Of a stretch of 64,000 bases of DNA, positions 1 through 12,292 are shown one piece after another. The notes beneath the pieces were generated by a model that ran no database searches, had not been told where the DNA came from, and was given only the letters and a program-made list of their open reading frames with translations. Source of the stretch: Diadema setosum (Eukaryota > Echinodermata > Echinoidea > Diadematoida > Diadematidae). Positions within the stretch are counted from its first letter, which is position 1; every line of letters starts with the position of its first letter. The position numbers were made by a program, and so were the translations under genes. The stretch covers positions 22,871,809 to 22,935,808 of the forward strand of contig NC_092698.1 in NCBI RefSeq assembly GCF_964275005.1, given 5' to 3'.

Positions 1-76
1 TATAGATATGAATGCCACTCGAGAGAAATACACCTGTTTGCACGAAGTCAAATACATTTCAGGTTCATTTTCCCTC

Positions 77-133
77 CCACTCTCTCTCTCTCTCCCTCTC
101 TCCCTCTCTCTCTATCTCTCTCTCCCTCTCTCT
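77..133. repeat. CT-rich simple repeat in the 3' flank of the Rab-like gene
   Basis: An imperfect (CT)n tract lies downstream of the minus-strand stop codon at 227, probably in the 3' untranslated region. The polyadenylation site would lie beyond or near the window edge; I see no certain signal. Confidence 0.75.
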
Positions 134-226
134 GTACACAATGAAGACTGTTCTCTTCCTTTCGTCTTCCTCCTAGACTTTACACGGGGCGTTTTCTTCG
201 CACTGAGCAGTCATCATAGCCGTTCA

Positions 227-3200
227 TCACGACAACGAAGAACAGCAACTCGATTTCCCGCCGTGTCCGTCGTCGTCCTCCTCCTCCTCGAAGGTGCTAC
301 CACCAGCTGCCTCAGCCTTCTCTCGCAGCATCTGAAGGTGGGCCGGGAAAGCAGTGATGTCAGCTGACTGACGTCGACTGGTGTCGTAGTCCTTGATCGC
401 CATCCCCGACGCACTCGTGCTCTTCGCGAGCGAAATGAGAGCCAGGGCCACCCGTAGAAAGGCCTCCGACACGCCTGCGTCAGAGAACCAGATAAGGAAT
501 GCCAGGATGCGGATATAACACATATAACTTCATTGGGTCGGGAGCTACTTGTATATATGACTGACTGTAAACATTTGTTGGCACCATATTGAAAACGCTG
601 CAAATCATTTTTTTTAACTTTATACCCCATTTTTAAAAATATTATATCCCTTTTTTTATCTTTCTTTTTTGCTCTCCCTTTTTACAGTATTATCATGGAA
701 TACTGTGATTTCTGTTTGTATTTATTCTTGTTATGCAACTGTTATGAAAATCAATGAAGACATAAATGAAAAAAAATAATAGCGTGTTTTGTTTTGTTTT
801 GTTTTTTTGGATCAAGCGTTTGTCAGTATCTTCCATGGTATACCATTCATATCATGTATATAGGACAAAGGAATGCTGCATACTTGACAATCTGCTCCTC
901 CTTCGGCGTAACAGTTGAGACTTTCAATTGATGAACATTTTTACAGTGGTATTTTTCTTCTTTCCTTCAACGGAGCGTTTGTTTACAGTCAGAAATTTTT
1001 ACTGAACATAACTGGGACTATACGGATTCATGCTATATTTGTGCTAAGCATTTGCAAATAAATATTTCATATTATTTTTCTCTGAGTGGTTCACAATTTA
1101 CAAGCTTGCTTTTTAGTGGACCTCTCAATTATTTTTTTTTTCTCAACTGAAGCATGACTTTGTATTTTTTGCCAGTATGCATGCATATATTTTATCTGCA
1201 TCATTTATCCTTTGCAAAGTCTAATGTACATGACTGTACAAGTTTATGATATAATTCCTGATTATTCCTGATTTATTCTGTGTTGCTTTTTGTTGGAAAA
1301 AGAAGAATAAAAGATAAATGAAATGAAATGAAACGCTAAGTGATATGCCTATGGATATCAATACCTTCATCTTTCAGCGCCGAGGTCTCGAAGAAGAGTG
1401 CGCCGATGCTGGCGGCGTACTGCAGGCCTTCCTCGGCCGATACCTGCCTGTTGTCAGCCAGGTCACATTTGTTGCCAAGGATGCAAATCACTGATACAGA
1501 CGGAAAGAGAAATCGAGAAAAATGGTGACCATTTTGGCCATGACTTTGAAGTCATGGCACTATACACGATCGCACCTGACAATATTTGCGGTTACCGCGA
1601 CTCCAGGGGCATTCAACTCGCAATAAACTGTAGATTTATGGTTCTTTCTTTGGCAACTAAACGATTGCTTATTGCAACGGTTGTAAACCTTTTACCCAAT
1701 GGGAATACATTCATAATTTTATGATATGTATTTTATATTTGAAGAGTTTGTTCGAAAAAACCGATAAGTCCATATTTGCCAAATGGAGATATTTGCGATT
1801 AAAGGTCAAGAAAAATAAAGAGAATAATAAGAAAATTTTTGCTTCTTTTGACCATAACTTCAAAAATGTACCTTTATATCTAGTGACCAATATATCATTT
1901 AAAAGGTATTATTTTGTACTTTATCACAGAGACCGTACTTCAAAATCTTCAAAAATGGACTTATCGGGTTTTGCAAACAAACTCTTCATTTTTTATTATT
2001 TTTGTTTAATATTTTTTTTTATTTATTAGTCACTTTATCTGAAAATGTTCATAGTATCCTGTGAAATGTTTTGCCAGATTTTCTCAGGACATTCAAGGAT
2101 CGTTTTTATTTTTGTGAAACGTAAAAAACGCTCATGATACACTCTCTTATACAAAACACGAAACTCACGCTTTCTCTAATTTGCCAACAGAAGCCTTATA
2201 ATCGACTACGCTGGTCAACTCATAAGTTAATTAAGTTTTGATAATTACCTATAGGACCGTCGATATTCTTTTCAAGCTCTGGAAAAGGGGAAAAAGGACA
2301 ATGATTATAGATGGTTATCATCCATTTAACGTTAACACAGTGTATGATTAAGCTATGCAAACCTACTCGAGGGCATTCAACAGGATGCAGATTGCGTAAG
2401 CCTTTATTACTTTTTTTTTCTTATTAGGCCTAGATCTCTTGAGAACATTCTCAGAGATATTGAAAATAAAGTGCGTCAAACTCACTGCATTTATCAATGC
2501 GACCTATATTAATTTCGCCGAAACTGACAATATTATCAACTCATTTCCTTTTCACTCTATATTTTAGTGGATTGCAGGTTAAAAGTAATATGTTGGAACT
2601 CTATATGACTTACATTGTCTTTATCACGCTATAATTCCCGCCATTCTCCACTACATGGTCATTGATTCTACACACCACTTTTCATTGAGACGTAAAGGCG
2701 AAACCCCAAAACAACACTGCGCGAAACTATACTAAACAATCATGATATAGTAATTATTACAAGCGCCAAAAATTTATAGCGTCACCAGAAGGGGGCCCGT
2801 TGCATAAAAGATACTATTATGGTAACTTTGCCATCCAATGGTAACTACCATGGTAACAATGCTCAACAGCCAATCAAAATCAAGAATTTCATGGAAGTTA
2901 CCATTGGATGGCAAAGTTACCATAATTGTAACTTTTATGCAACGGGGCCCAGTACTCAGCAGGGAGTACATGTATCGTATTCTTTAAGCTAAGCTTAGAA
3001 ACATTAGGTATCATAATCAAAGAGAGGTGATGAAAGAGAGAAAATGGTCAATTTTGTCTTCGTCTGCTTTACACTCTCTGTGTACGGTGCAAATTTATCT
3101 GGAATATCAAAGTTTTGAGAATTCTGGACTGCATCCCTCTGACCTTCTGACCACAGCTTCATGTTCTCGAAAGTGCGGGAATCCGTGATGTCGTAGACGA

Positions 3201-6200
3201 GAAAGGCCGCGTTCGACTTGCGGTAGTACATTGGCGCCATTGAGCGGAACCTCTCTTGGCCGGCCGTGTCCCACAGCTGTAGCTTGATCCTGTGATTGTC
3301 TACGTTCCTGATGATGAAACAAGCGTCACAGACAAGACTTACAAGACACGTTAGTAAGGGCATTAGTAAGAATTACCCAGACATAGTACCTTTGGAATAG
3401 TCTACTAGCCCGAGTCGATAGCCGATTGAGGGTGATTGGACTGCTTCGAAGGTACCAACTGTAGGTAGTACCGATACCATGACGTAATGCCCGAACAAAA
3501 CGACGTTCATTATTTGCTTTATAAAATGATGAACAGATTCTGGTTGTTTGATAAATCACCTTCATCGCGATGAATTAAAACGATGAAATCTCGCCCGTTC
3601 ACCACCGCGGGGTGACAGTTCTAATGACCCGTCATACTTTATGTATGAAGGGTCGTAAGCGGAATTACGTGTTAGGCAATAAAAATTCCTGGTCACGTGC
3701 TACCTGTCAACAAATCATCAAGATCTTCTTCATCATTTTATAAATATGAGTATAATCTTGTACATCTCTGCCCCATAATGAGAATGATGAATGATAATCA
3801 AAGAGTTCTATGGCAAAAACATACCCTTGATATGAGGACTCAAATAAAGATGTTTGAAACAATACAAATATCGTCATAATATTAAGGAGGATGAAGACAT
3901 CACGAATTAATGATGATGTCATAATACTTAGCAAGAGATGAAATGATGGCAATAATGATGACAAAAATTATGTAACAACATCAAATACTCATGAAATATG
4001 TTATTTATAGTTGTTCCCATTCAGGAAAAGTATAACAAAGTGCAGTAAAAAGCTGGCAAATGTCATAAATTCCACATAACAATATTTTCTCATCATAAAA
4101 TCAGCGAATTATATACATCTTTATGCTTTTAAAACATCGATAAGTCACCACTTAAAGTCTGTTAGGGCTAAACTCATGACAAAATTGAGAAAGACCGCAA
4201 TATAGTCCTTACATCAAATAAAATACATGGCCTTTGCAGCGATACATTCATGATCTCAGGAGCAGCCGATGGCAATGGATTTCAGTGGGAAAAAAAAAGC
4301 TAGTCGGCCACTTATTCCTTTTCTCTTCTTGTACATTTTGTTTGTTCGGTTTTCAGCTGCATTTCAAAACTCATCAACTTGCTATCGGTCACAATAAACG
4401 AGTATATTATATATAAGACAGAAAATGGTAGATGGATCATCATAAACATGATACTACTGTGTACCCTTTTTCTTACATTTTAAACGTAAAGAAGGATGCT
4501 CCAACGGTTGGGCTGACCTGCTTACTGAAGATTTTGCCCACATACCTCACCACAATACTCGTCTTCCCGACACCTTTTTGTGGAAAACAGAGATAAGAAG
4601 TGGGTAAGTGTACAATCATTAATTTGGAGAACGCATGCACGGAAACACAATACTCAAACACGAATATCATCAATATGTACATTTATTTATATCACACACA
4701 CGTAAGTTTGCATATGCGTGTATATGAACGTATGTATATCTGTATAGTCACTTATTGTTGCACGCGCTCACACTTCAAGGTTTCTATCTATATTCTTTCT
4801 AGTGCCACTTAAGCACTTCTGGGGTAACAAAAAAGTGTGTGTGTGTGGGGGGGGGGGGGGCAAAGTGGTGGCACCTTATGTATTCCTTTGTACGGTGCAA
4901 AAGTGGGGGGGGGGGGCGGTTCCGCCGCCCCTGTCATGATTACTTGCTTATGCTTGTATTATTATGTCAGCATGCGTATGAATAGGTATGTGTGTTTATA
5001 AATGTCTGCATTTTATAGGCCCCTATGTGCCACGTACTTTAAGGTGAAATTCATGTATTTTTTTTTTTTAATTCAGGCATAGTTAGGTGTGCAGGGATTC
5101 AAGGTAGGCGTTATTTGCAGGCAGATAAGTGAAGGAGTTTCTAAAAATTCCTCAAGAAACTTCTTTACTGTGAAGAATTTTGATTCACTGCGAAGAAGTT
5201 TGATATGATTCATGGATCCATGTTCTATTCATAGGTTAAAGCTTGGTCGCCCATAAGCGAAGCCCGGTCGTCGCGACAGAAAAAGAAGAAGAAAAAAAAA
5301 AAAACTTCTGACGATCAACGGTCCTACCAAAAACCTCTAAATTGCTGTACACTGACAACCTCTTCGGAACAAAACGAACAAAAAGAACAAGATCAAAAAC
5401 GTTTAACAACTTCAAAGAACTAACTGCCGACCAGACTAACATTGGCATAGACTGTTGTAAGGTCAAAGACCGTCCTTCGCGTGTAAGTGACCGAGAGTCC
5501 GGATGTGAATCAACAATAATAGTCTCCATGGTAACTAATAATCTCAGAGCAATTTTGCCGGTATGGCCATAGAGGGGGTGCTTTCAGTTGTTAGGCGGTC
5601 CGTGCCGGCTTAAAATGGTTTATGCATTACAACGCGGGTGAACTATTCCATGCATTAGGTGTAACATGAGCAAACACTGGTCTGCAATAAAGTCTCTGTC
5701 AGTGTCAAATTTAGATAACATGACAAAACTGTCACGTGGAAATTATGATAATGATTACTACATAGAAATACCTGTAGTTAACTGCGGCCGCAAGGACAGA
5801 CGTAAATACGTTAATGTACGACGACAAGAGTGAAAATGAATTCAGCGAGTTATTTGAATGAAGCCTTTTTATGTACTGAGTTCAGGATCGTCTAGTTCTC
5901 AGAGGTAAAATGTTTCCCTGTATCAATCCTGTATAACCATAACCTCGACATTTACAGCGCTTGAAATTTCATGACAGGCGATGGACTGTTTCTGTTTTGT
6001 ATTTACATGTAAGTTGTATCGAATAATTCTTTTCCGACAGCCTGATAGGGATAGCAACGAACCTTTCAATTCACCTGCTCCCTCCAATGAAGTTTCTAAC
6101 GCAGGAATGCACCGTGATTGTTGCTAGGTATAATAATGACAGGCCTCCGCCAGGCTTTGTTGTTAAGGACAACTTCGGTAAACAAAGCATGCATAGAATT

Positions 6201-6325
6201 TGAATACATTGTAAGTATACGGTCTTTATCATTGATAATCGATTGACTGATTAGTTTTAAGGGTTATCGTTCCTAGGCTTACCTTCTTTGCCAAGAATGA
6301 CGACTTTTGCTTCTAATGCCTTCAT
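227..6325 (-). CDS. Rab-family small GTPase (Rab5/21/22/24-like), six exons, 235 aa
   Basis: The exons, in transcript order, are 6325-6283, 4573-4477, 3307-3144, 2278-2249, 1490-1365 and 474-227 (stop included). All introns are GT-AG and all phases match, giving 708 nt. The protein is a complete Rab GTPase that would switch between GDP and GTP on membranes. Visible motifs are the P-loop GKEGVGKT (residues 12-19), switch I threonine in SPTVG (37), WDTAGQE with the catalytic Gln (59-65), NKCD (118-121) and ETSAL (146-150). The tail has an acidic run (EEEEDDD) and ends SCCSSLS, so two cysteines are available for prenylation but are followed by four residues, an uncommon arrangement. LGKE before the P-loop recalls Rab24, while SPTVGASF and APMYYR recall Rab5/22/31; the subfamily is not settled. 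The start codon is the only Met in frame before the P-loop. The divergent neighbour is Rab11. Confidence 0.9.
1150..1335 (+). repeat. LINE 3' tail (CR1/L2-like), in intron 5 of the Rab-like gene
   Basis: This AT-rich stretch ends in AGAATAAAAG followed by repeated AAATG/AAATGA units (about 1311-1333). Short tandem ends of this kind are typical of CR1/L2-group non-LTR retrotransposons and resemble the TTGAA-type tail of the LINE near 39.55 kb. No coding remnant is visible. The call rests on the tail alone. Confidence 0.4.
1741..1990. mobile_element. MITE, ~250 bp, TIR GAAGAGTTTGTT (copy 1)
   Basis: The ends are inverted repeats of about 32 bp: GAAGAGTTTGTTCG... at the left and ...CAAACAAACTCTTC at the right, with CCGATAAGTCCAT inside both. 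A second copy with the same interior, in the opposite orientation, lies at 49617-49862. This copy sits in intron 4 of the Rab-like gene. The superfamily was not identified. Confidence 0.75.
2249..2278 (-). CDS. 30-nt microexon (exon 4) of the Rab-like gene
   Basis: Exon 3 ends in LWSE plus one base and exon 5 starts in VICILGNKCDL. Joining them directly would lose about ten residues of the loop and helix that every Rab has here. On the minus strand a pyrimidine-rich acceptor ending CCAG precedes AGCTTG, and the donor after ATAG reads GTAATT. The 30 nt keep phase 1 on both sides and supply E-LEKNIDGPI, giving LWSEELEKNIDGPIVICILG, which is the expected Rab length and pattern. The exon is far too short to be found by open-frame scans. 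Confidence 0.82.
   Translation of the reverse strand, partial: SLKRISTVL
2791..2951. mobile_element. Palindromic MITE, TIR GGGCCCGTTGCATAAAA
   Basis: The two arms, each of about 60 bp, are near-perfect inverted copies: GGGCCCGTTGCATAAAAG... with TGGTAACTTTGCCATCCAA, and its reverse at the right end. It is in intron 3 of the Rab-like gene. An element with the same outer end, GGGCCCGTTGCATAAAA, is at 22124-22252 in Rab11 intron 2. Confidence 0.8.
4840..4920. repeat. GT and poly-G tracts in intron 1 of the Rab-like gene
   Basis: A GTGTGTG run leads into a G run at about 4848-4860, and a second G run lies at about 4905-4917. The flanking sequence is low-complexity and no coding signal is visible. 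Runs of this kind recur across the window, often next to repeat ends. Confidence 0.7.
6041..6206 (+). repeat. Dispersed ~160-bp repeat (copy 1), in intron 1 of the Rab-like gene
   Basis: The sequence from TTCACCTGCTCC through GTTGCTAGGT to AACAAAGCRTGCATA is shared, in the same orientation, with 33983-34140. The copies differ by many substitutions and small gaps. No terminal inverted repeat, poly-A tail or tRNA-like box was seen, so the class is open. Confidence 0.5.
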
Positions 6326-7070
6326 GATTGACTGAACCAGTAGATGACGTATCAAACGCTACTTATTGCACGTGTTTTCCCCTCTAACCTTGGATCAGCT
6401 TCGATGTAAATCGTTTGTAGCGCTCAAAAGTACTTGGAGATATCTTTAACCAATTCGCTGAAGAAAAAAAAAAACAGTTCCGTTGTTTGTACACGATTTT
6501 GTTGACCATCAGCTTTGTGTTGACTTGCGGTAAACAAAGGCTGAGGTGAATCTATACGGACGCCATCCTTCAGTATTCTGTTGAGTAAAGTTGGAGATTA
6601 ATTAGGACACAGTTCAACGTGGATATCGATGATAAAATTTCACACATCAGGAAAAGCTGTTATAGTTGTTCGAAACCATGTCATGCCCAGCTAGATAGAC
6701 AACTGAAGTATAATAACATATAATTATAATAATGAGATACAGTTCTGCCATGCCTGGCGCTTTTTTCATACGGCTTTTAAGACATTGTTGTGCACAATAA
6801 TTACGGCCACCACAACGGTTTACAACGTACTGCATTTCGACAGTATCCAGTCAGAAGTTCTCGTGGAAGTCGATATTATTTTGGCCTTCTGATGCTATTT
6901 TGGTTATCATACGGCTATTAGGATATTTGTCGTATACAGTCGTGACAATCAGCTGATTTCCGGCCATGAAAACGGACTAATGCATTTAGACAATATCCAG
7001 CCGATTCAAAGCACGACAGAAATTCTCATGGAAGTTAACATTGTCTGTCAATGTCAATGAGCTTTAGGTC

Positions 7071-7272
7071 TATACTCTGTAAGAAAAATAGGTTCAACCT
7101 TGCACATTTATTATGCGTGTGTCACAGTAGCGCCTTTAACGGTGCAAAGTGGCAGATTTAAACATGCTCACTGGTCTGAGAGGTGCAAAGTTGCACCCGT
7201 CGTGCCCGTAGAGGTACAATTTTGTCACACGTAAAGGTTCAAAGTTGAACCTATTTTTCTTCAGAGTGTATA
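7071..7272. mobile_element. MITE, ~200 bp, TIR TATAC(A)CTCTG..AGAAAAATAGGTTCAA, TA-flanked
   Basis: The left end TATACTCTGTAAGAAAAAT and the right end (read in reverse) TATACACTCTGAAGAAAAAT continue into AGGTTCAAC on both sides. The TA at each edge suggests a Tc1/mariner-type target duplication, which is inference. Confidence 0.75.
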
Positions 7273-10169
7273 ATTACTCCTCTATTCGTAAGTTGAATTA
7301 TTCAATTTTCATATGTCATAATATGATAAAGAAAGTGATGAGATAAGCATGCATCATCCTCGCCAAGATAATTATTTTCTTCATAATTATACACACAATG
7401 CTGAAGAACTATGGCAAATCCGGAATAAACAATATCAAAATATTAAGTTCGTCCTATAAAGTTAGTTAAGTATCTACATTCTGAATTCTCTTTCACGTAA
7501 TTCGATTTTTAACATTCGTTTGTATTCAGTCATCCTCTCCGAATTATAGGAAAGGAACATCGATTTCATTTACTTATATCCTAAAGAGAATTTACGACTT
7601 ATTGATTACAATTCCTGAAACACTGAGCGTATGTATATATATATATTCAACTGGCATGCCTTTACGACCATTATACATAATCTAAACACACGCATAAACA
7701 CTAACATTATTACCACTCACAATGTTGATGAACACTTGCACGTTCTTTAAGACCACCTCTTTTCCTGTAAATGATTAAAAAAAAGGAAATACGACTTCAT
7801 TGCTGACTTGAGGATCACTTTCAATTACGTTCAATTCACAACTTGTTTGTGGTTTCATCAAACTTATATTCAAAGCATAAAGAAACAATCTTGTGCACTT
7901 CATCACAATCATGCAATGGGGAAGTAATATGCGGCCTGTACACCTTTGTATATCACCACGGGCAACGGTTTGCACTTGTTTGAAGGTATAGTGTATCGGA
8001 ACAACCAGAAGTCGTAGGTGACGTTTTCCAACATAGGGCCTACTTAAAAACCCTGGTATAGGACCGAAGGATTTCTGGAGACCAAGTTAATCATGTCTTG
8101 ATATAATAAATGACATCATCATTGATGGGTAACGCACGTAGAGTGACACATTGAGCAGGGTCGTTATAACGCCTTCACCAATGACGTAACAGTAACAGTG
8201 CTGATTGGAGGACATAAGCGACTGACGCACTAAATGCCCGTGGGTAAACTGAAGGTGATGTCATCAGTGGTTCTGACAGTATATGAACGTCATCACTATA
8301 ACATGGTCGCATGAAAAACAAAACAAAAACAGAAATAGATATACAGGAAAAAAAATCAATAAGATCATGCTACCGATTCTGGTATATAGAAGGAGTGTCC
8401 TTGACGTCATAACTTAAGACAATTCATCCAATAATGTGCTTATTTTCTAGCTGTTGCTACTATCTGACTCATATACGCTCTTTATCAGAGGGAGTATAAA
8501 AGACCAGAGTGTATCACCATCTGTGTATGTGTCTACAATTTTAGTAAGATGTCAGAGAATGCAATAACGGTGGCTATCGTGTATTCAGTATTTATGCAGA
8601 AATGTCCGTAGAACACATCAGTGAAGTTTGATATTTCGTTCATAAGTTGTAAATGTTTTTAAAAGTTTTAGTTACGTCCGTTTTGTCGCAGTAGTATAGG
8701 CATATGATACTATATAAAGAGAATTCTATATTATCTATATATTTCGAGCATACAGTGATGGAGCACTTGACTTACCTCTTTCAGAAGGGGAGGGTATAAC
8801 ATACACCCTTCGAATGATAATTACCCTGCATGCAATTTAGGAGTGTGTGCTTTTCATAAAACAATAATTTTGAGGAATCCTCTTGTGGAATTTGTGAACC
8901 ACTTTTTTTTTTCTGATACCGTTCTTCTTCTTTGATAGCATGAATTGTTGCAGCCTTCTTAACCAGGAAGTTTAATCGAAATATTTGATAATGCGTCAAT
9001 TTTGAACGGATTTTCTTCAAACTCCACTTAAGGGGTTGTACATTATATATCTCTGCATTCACTGGATCCACGTAAAATGTTTGATGCAAATATACCCTTA
9101 TGTACAACAGCTGAGCATTTTGCACATTAGTATTACTGAATAAACCAAGAACACTGATTGGCCCAAGAACACCGTTTTCCCACTATACCATTACACGAAG
9201 ACAATTACAGACGACACTATTGGCCTGCACCACATTTAACTTGAACTCAATAATCAACGGCTCCCCGCGTTAATTTGAGCATGATATACATAATTATTAT
9301 GTATACTTACAGGAGTGCTATAAAATATGCAATAGATCTGTGGAACTCGTTGTGTTTGATGCTATATAGGCGTTCTCTGCAGTATAGTCAACGAGATTTT
9401 AGCTACAGACGTAATTAACATATTCATTTACTATTACAACTTCCTCTCATTTCTATACTTACCCCTTTACTCTCATGCGCAGGCTGAAGAATACGTGCAG
9501 GAATTCCCCGTTAATTTGTAATGAATCCGATCGATTTCTGCGAAAGACATGTGAGCTATTAATCTTGCAGTCAAGGTGGCTCGAATATTCCATACAAGTG
9601 ATTGGTCCTAAAAGTTCCCCTTACTTATTTAAAGCTATGCATAAAATCCATGCAGAGAATTTAAAGTGGACTTCGGTCCTTTGCAGGCTATGAGACGTTA
9701 TTTTTGTTGAACTTAATTCTCGGAGAACAAATAAAGATTCCAAGCGAAGGGTGAGATCTTATCAACGGCCTTTCAACAATGACGAATTCTAATCACCACT
9801 GTATATGGTAACCCGCAAGCAAGAGGGGCACCAACAAAGAAGTCGAAAATAAACACAGTTTTGTTGTTTTTGGTTATTTATGGCGGCCATTCAGTACGCG
9901 TCATATGAAAACATGTTACATCTAAACTTGTGAGTTAAGCTGTCAATATACATATTTTTAATTCACTACATTAACGAGTACACAGGCTACGGGATCAAAA
10001 TGAAAGTTACTCTATGTTTGAATCTACAATGTAACATTCAAAACGCAAGAAGAGGTTGACAATGCTGCACATACAAACGCACACACGCACAAAATCTACT
10101 TGAAAAATTAAAACACTTATGCAAAAGGTGTAATAAGATTTACTATAGTGTTCCGAGTCCGCCTAGTTA

Positions 10170-10342
10170 ACGACCCCACCCCCCACAAAAAACTGTTTTG
10201 ATATCTTAATACGCACACCCCCCCCCCAAAAAAAAAATAAAATAACAAAACAAAAAGTGTTTTGAGACGATGAGAACATTGACCCCCCCCCCCCCTTATA
10301 TGCATCTATAGCCCTATAAATCGGGGGAGGGGGGGGGAAGGG
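10170..10342. repeat. Cluster of C and G homopolymer runs
   Basis: C runs near 10172-10191, 10217-10227 and 10282-10295 are followed by G runs at 10323-10338. These resemble the poly-G repeat tails elsewhere in the window, and no gene is apparent. Confidence 0.55.
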
Positions 10343-12133
10343 GGCATATTGTGCTCACTACCACATTTCATTATTTTGCCACTCCTACGCCCTTTTATAC
10401 CCAACTTCAACCAAATCTAATGACTTTTTCTTTAAAAAAATATAGCAAACATCTTCATATATAGTTCAGCTATGTCTAATATTGCTGGTTGCCATGGCAA
10501 TCACAAACAGACAACCATGTCAGTCAGATTTCGCTTGTTCTTCTGTTCCAATTTCAGTTAACAATAAATTATGTATAACAGTTCATGGAATGGAGTTTCG
10601 TTTTTGTTTTTATAATGAAGGACCAAATCATGAAGTAATTATGACTTTGAACGGCTCTGAAATGGTCTTACTATTATTTGCAATATTTTTCATGTGAAAT
10701 AGGCATAAAAAAAACTAGATCATAATAGAAACCAGTATCTTCGAAGAAGACCCTTTTACGTTGTATCGTTTTAAATTTTTACCTGATGTAGTATCATTTG
10801 TTTATCATGTTATCCATCTGCAATATCATGGAAATATGAAATGTGATACCAATACATGTAGGCCTACCTATCCAAAACAATACTCTATGTCAAATACATT
10901 TCTTTACATTGCAACAAATAGCATCTCCATGTAGTGACCTTATAAATTTTCATCCATAACAAATTGTGAAGTTCTACTTCCTCTCTTTTATGGTCAATAT
11001 GAAATTGATTGGTCTGAAATAAATTAAGACATGTAGACATCTAGACACAAAGACATGTTTGTTAGATTACAGGTCAGCAGTTGCGATCTTACAAATTTAA
11101 TTTGTTAGAGGGAGACAAATTGAAGAAAATTCCAACCTCAACCTTCACCCCTCTTTAAAGACATTTATAGTTGGGATTAAAAAAAAAAGATAAAGAAAAA
11201 CCATGATTCCTGGATATTTACTTTGTTTTTCTTTATGTTTTGGTGAATAGCGCCCTCAATAGCTATACTTGTGAAAATTTAAATGTAGCGTCATAAGTTT
11301 GAGTTGCTCTACCCATGTGCCAAAGAATATTGACGGTGATACATTTAATAATGAAAGAAATTATACAAAAGCACAATGCCCCCCCCCCCCCCCACCTTGA
11401 GCGTGGAAGAGTCAAAATAGCTTGGGCTTTATATAAAGCTAATGTACCGCCATTGCAGGAAAACCGAATTTTACTGTAGTATCATATTTGTAGTGACACA
11501 AGTATAGATCTCTTTGTTTCGTTTAACTCAATTCTATAGGTCAGTTTGACCTTGAATGGAATGGATTTTCTCTTTTTAACCCCTATCTATACCAAGGAGG
11601 CATACAATTTGCTCGAAGTTCACACACATTCATGCAGTGTGATACCAATATAGACAGCTCCATCATAATATATTGCATACAGGGACATCGTACAACCAAC
11701 TTAAGCACTATAGAGGGAACGAGTCACAAAATTGTTTCCTTATCATTGTGAGGCTCCCCGTCCCCTCATCCCTCATACCTCTACACATCAACGTAAATAC
11801 ATTTAATTTACACACTGTAATGCAAAACCCCCCTCTCGACGAAAATCTGAAGTCAGGGATGATCTTCGCAGGTGTCCACAGCAATCCACATTGTTAACTT
11901 TGACATAGAATAATACATCTTTCTAGTACACTCATCGAGACCAAAGTGGTGATGACCGTAAAACAAACAAAAACACAAAAATGACTCTTCCTATCGATCA
12001 CTATTTTCTAAAACTATGTAATTTTCTAATATTTCATGCTCAATCTAAAACAACTTAATGTGAGAACGTTTAATCGTTGGCTTCTCGCTAAAGTACTTTC
12101 GATTATTGTGATCTTTTAACAATGAAAATAAAT

Positions 12134-12292
12134 CAGGGGCGGATCCAGGAATTCTGTTAAGGGGAGGCGCAACTAATATTTCTGGTGCCACTTCCGGGTT
12201 TTATTTCATTTTTTTCTTTACATTTCTCTTGTTTTTAACGAAAAATAAAGGGGGGCGTGCGCCGGTTGCGCCCCCCTCTGGATCCGCCACTG
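12134..12292. mobile_element. MITE, 159 bp, CAGGGGCGGATCCAG ends, TAAAT duplication
   Basis: The element begins CAGGGGCGGATCCAGG and ends CTGGATCCGCCACTG, its inverted match. The 5-bp TAAAT stands on both sides (12129-12133 and 12293-12297), which is consistent with a target duplication. A second copy is at 14236-14398. I do not assign a superfamily. Confidence 0.85.

Noticed and set aside
3004-3143. Unspliced extension of Rab-like exon 3 (LWSEGQRDAVQNSQNF...)
   Set aside because: It departs from the Rab pattern immediately after LWSE, and a GT donor (GTCAGA) at 3143-3142 fits the phase of the microexon.
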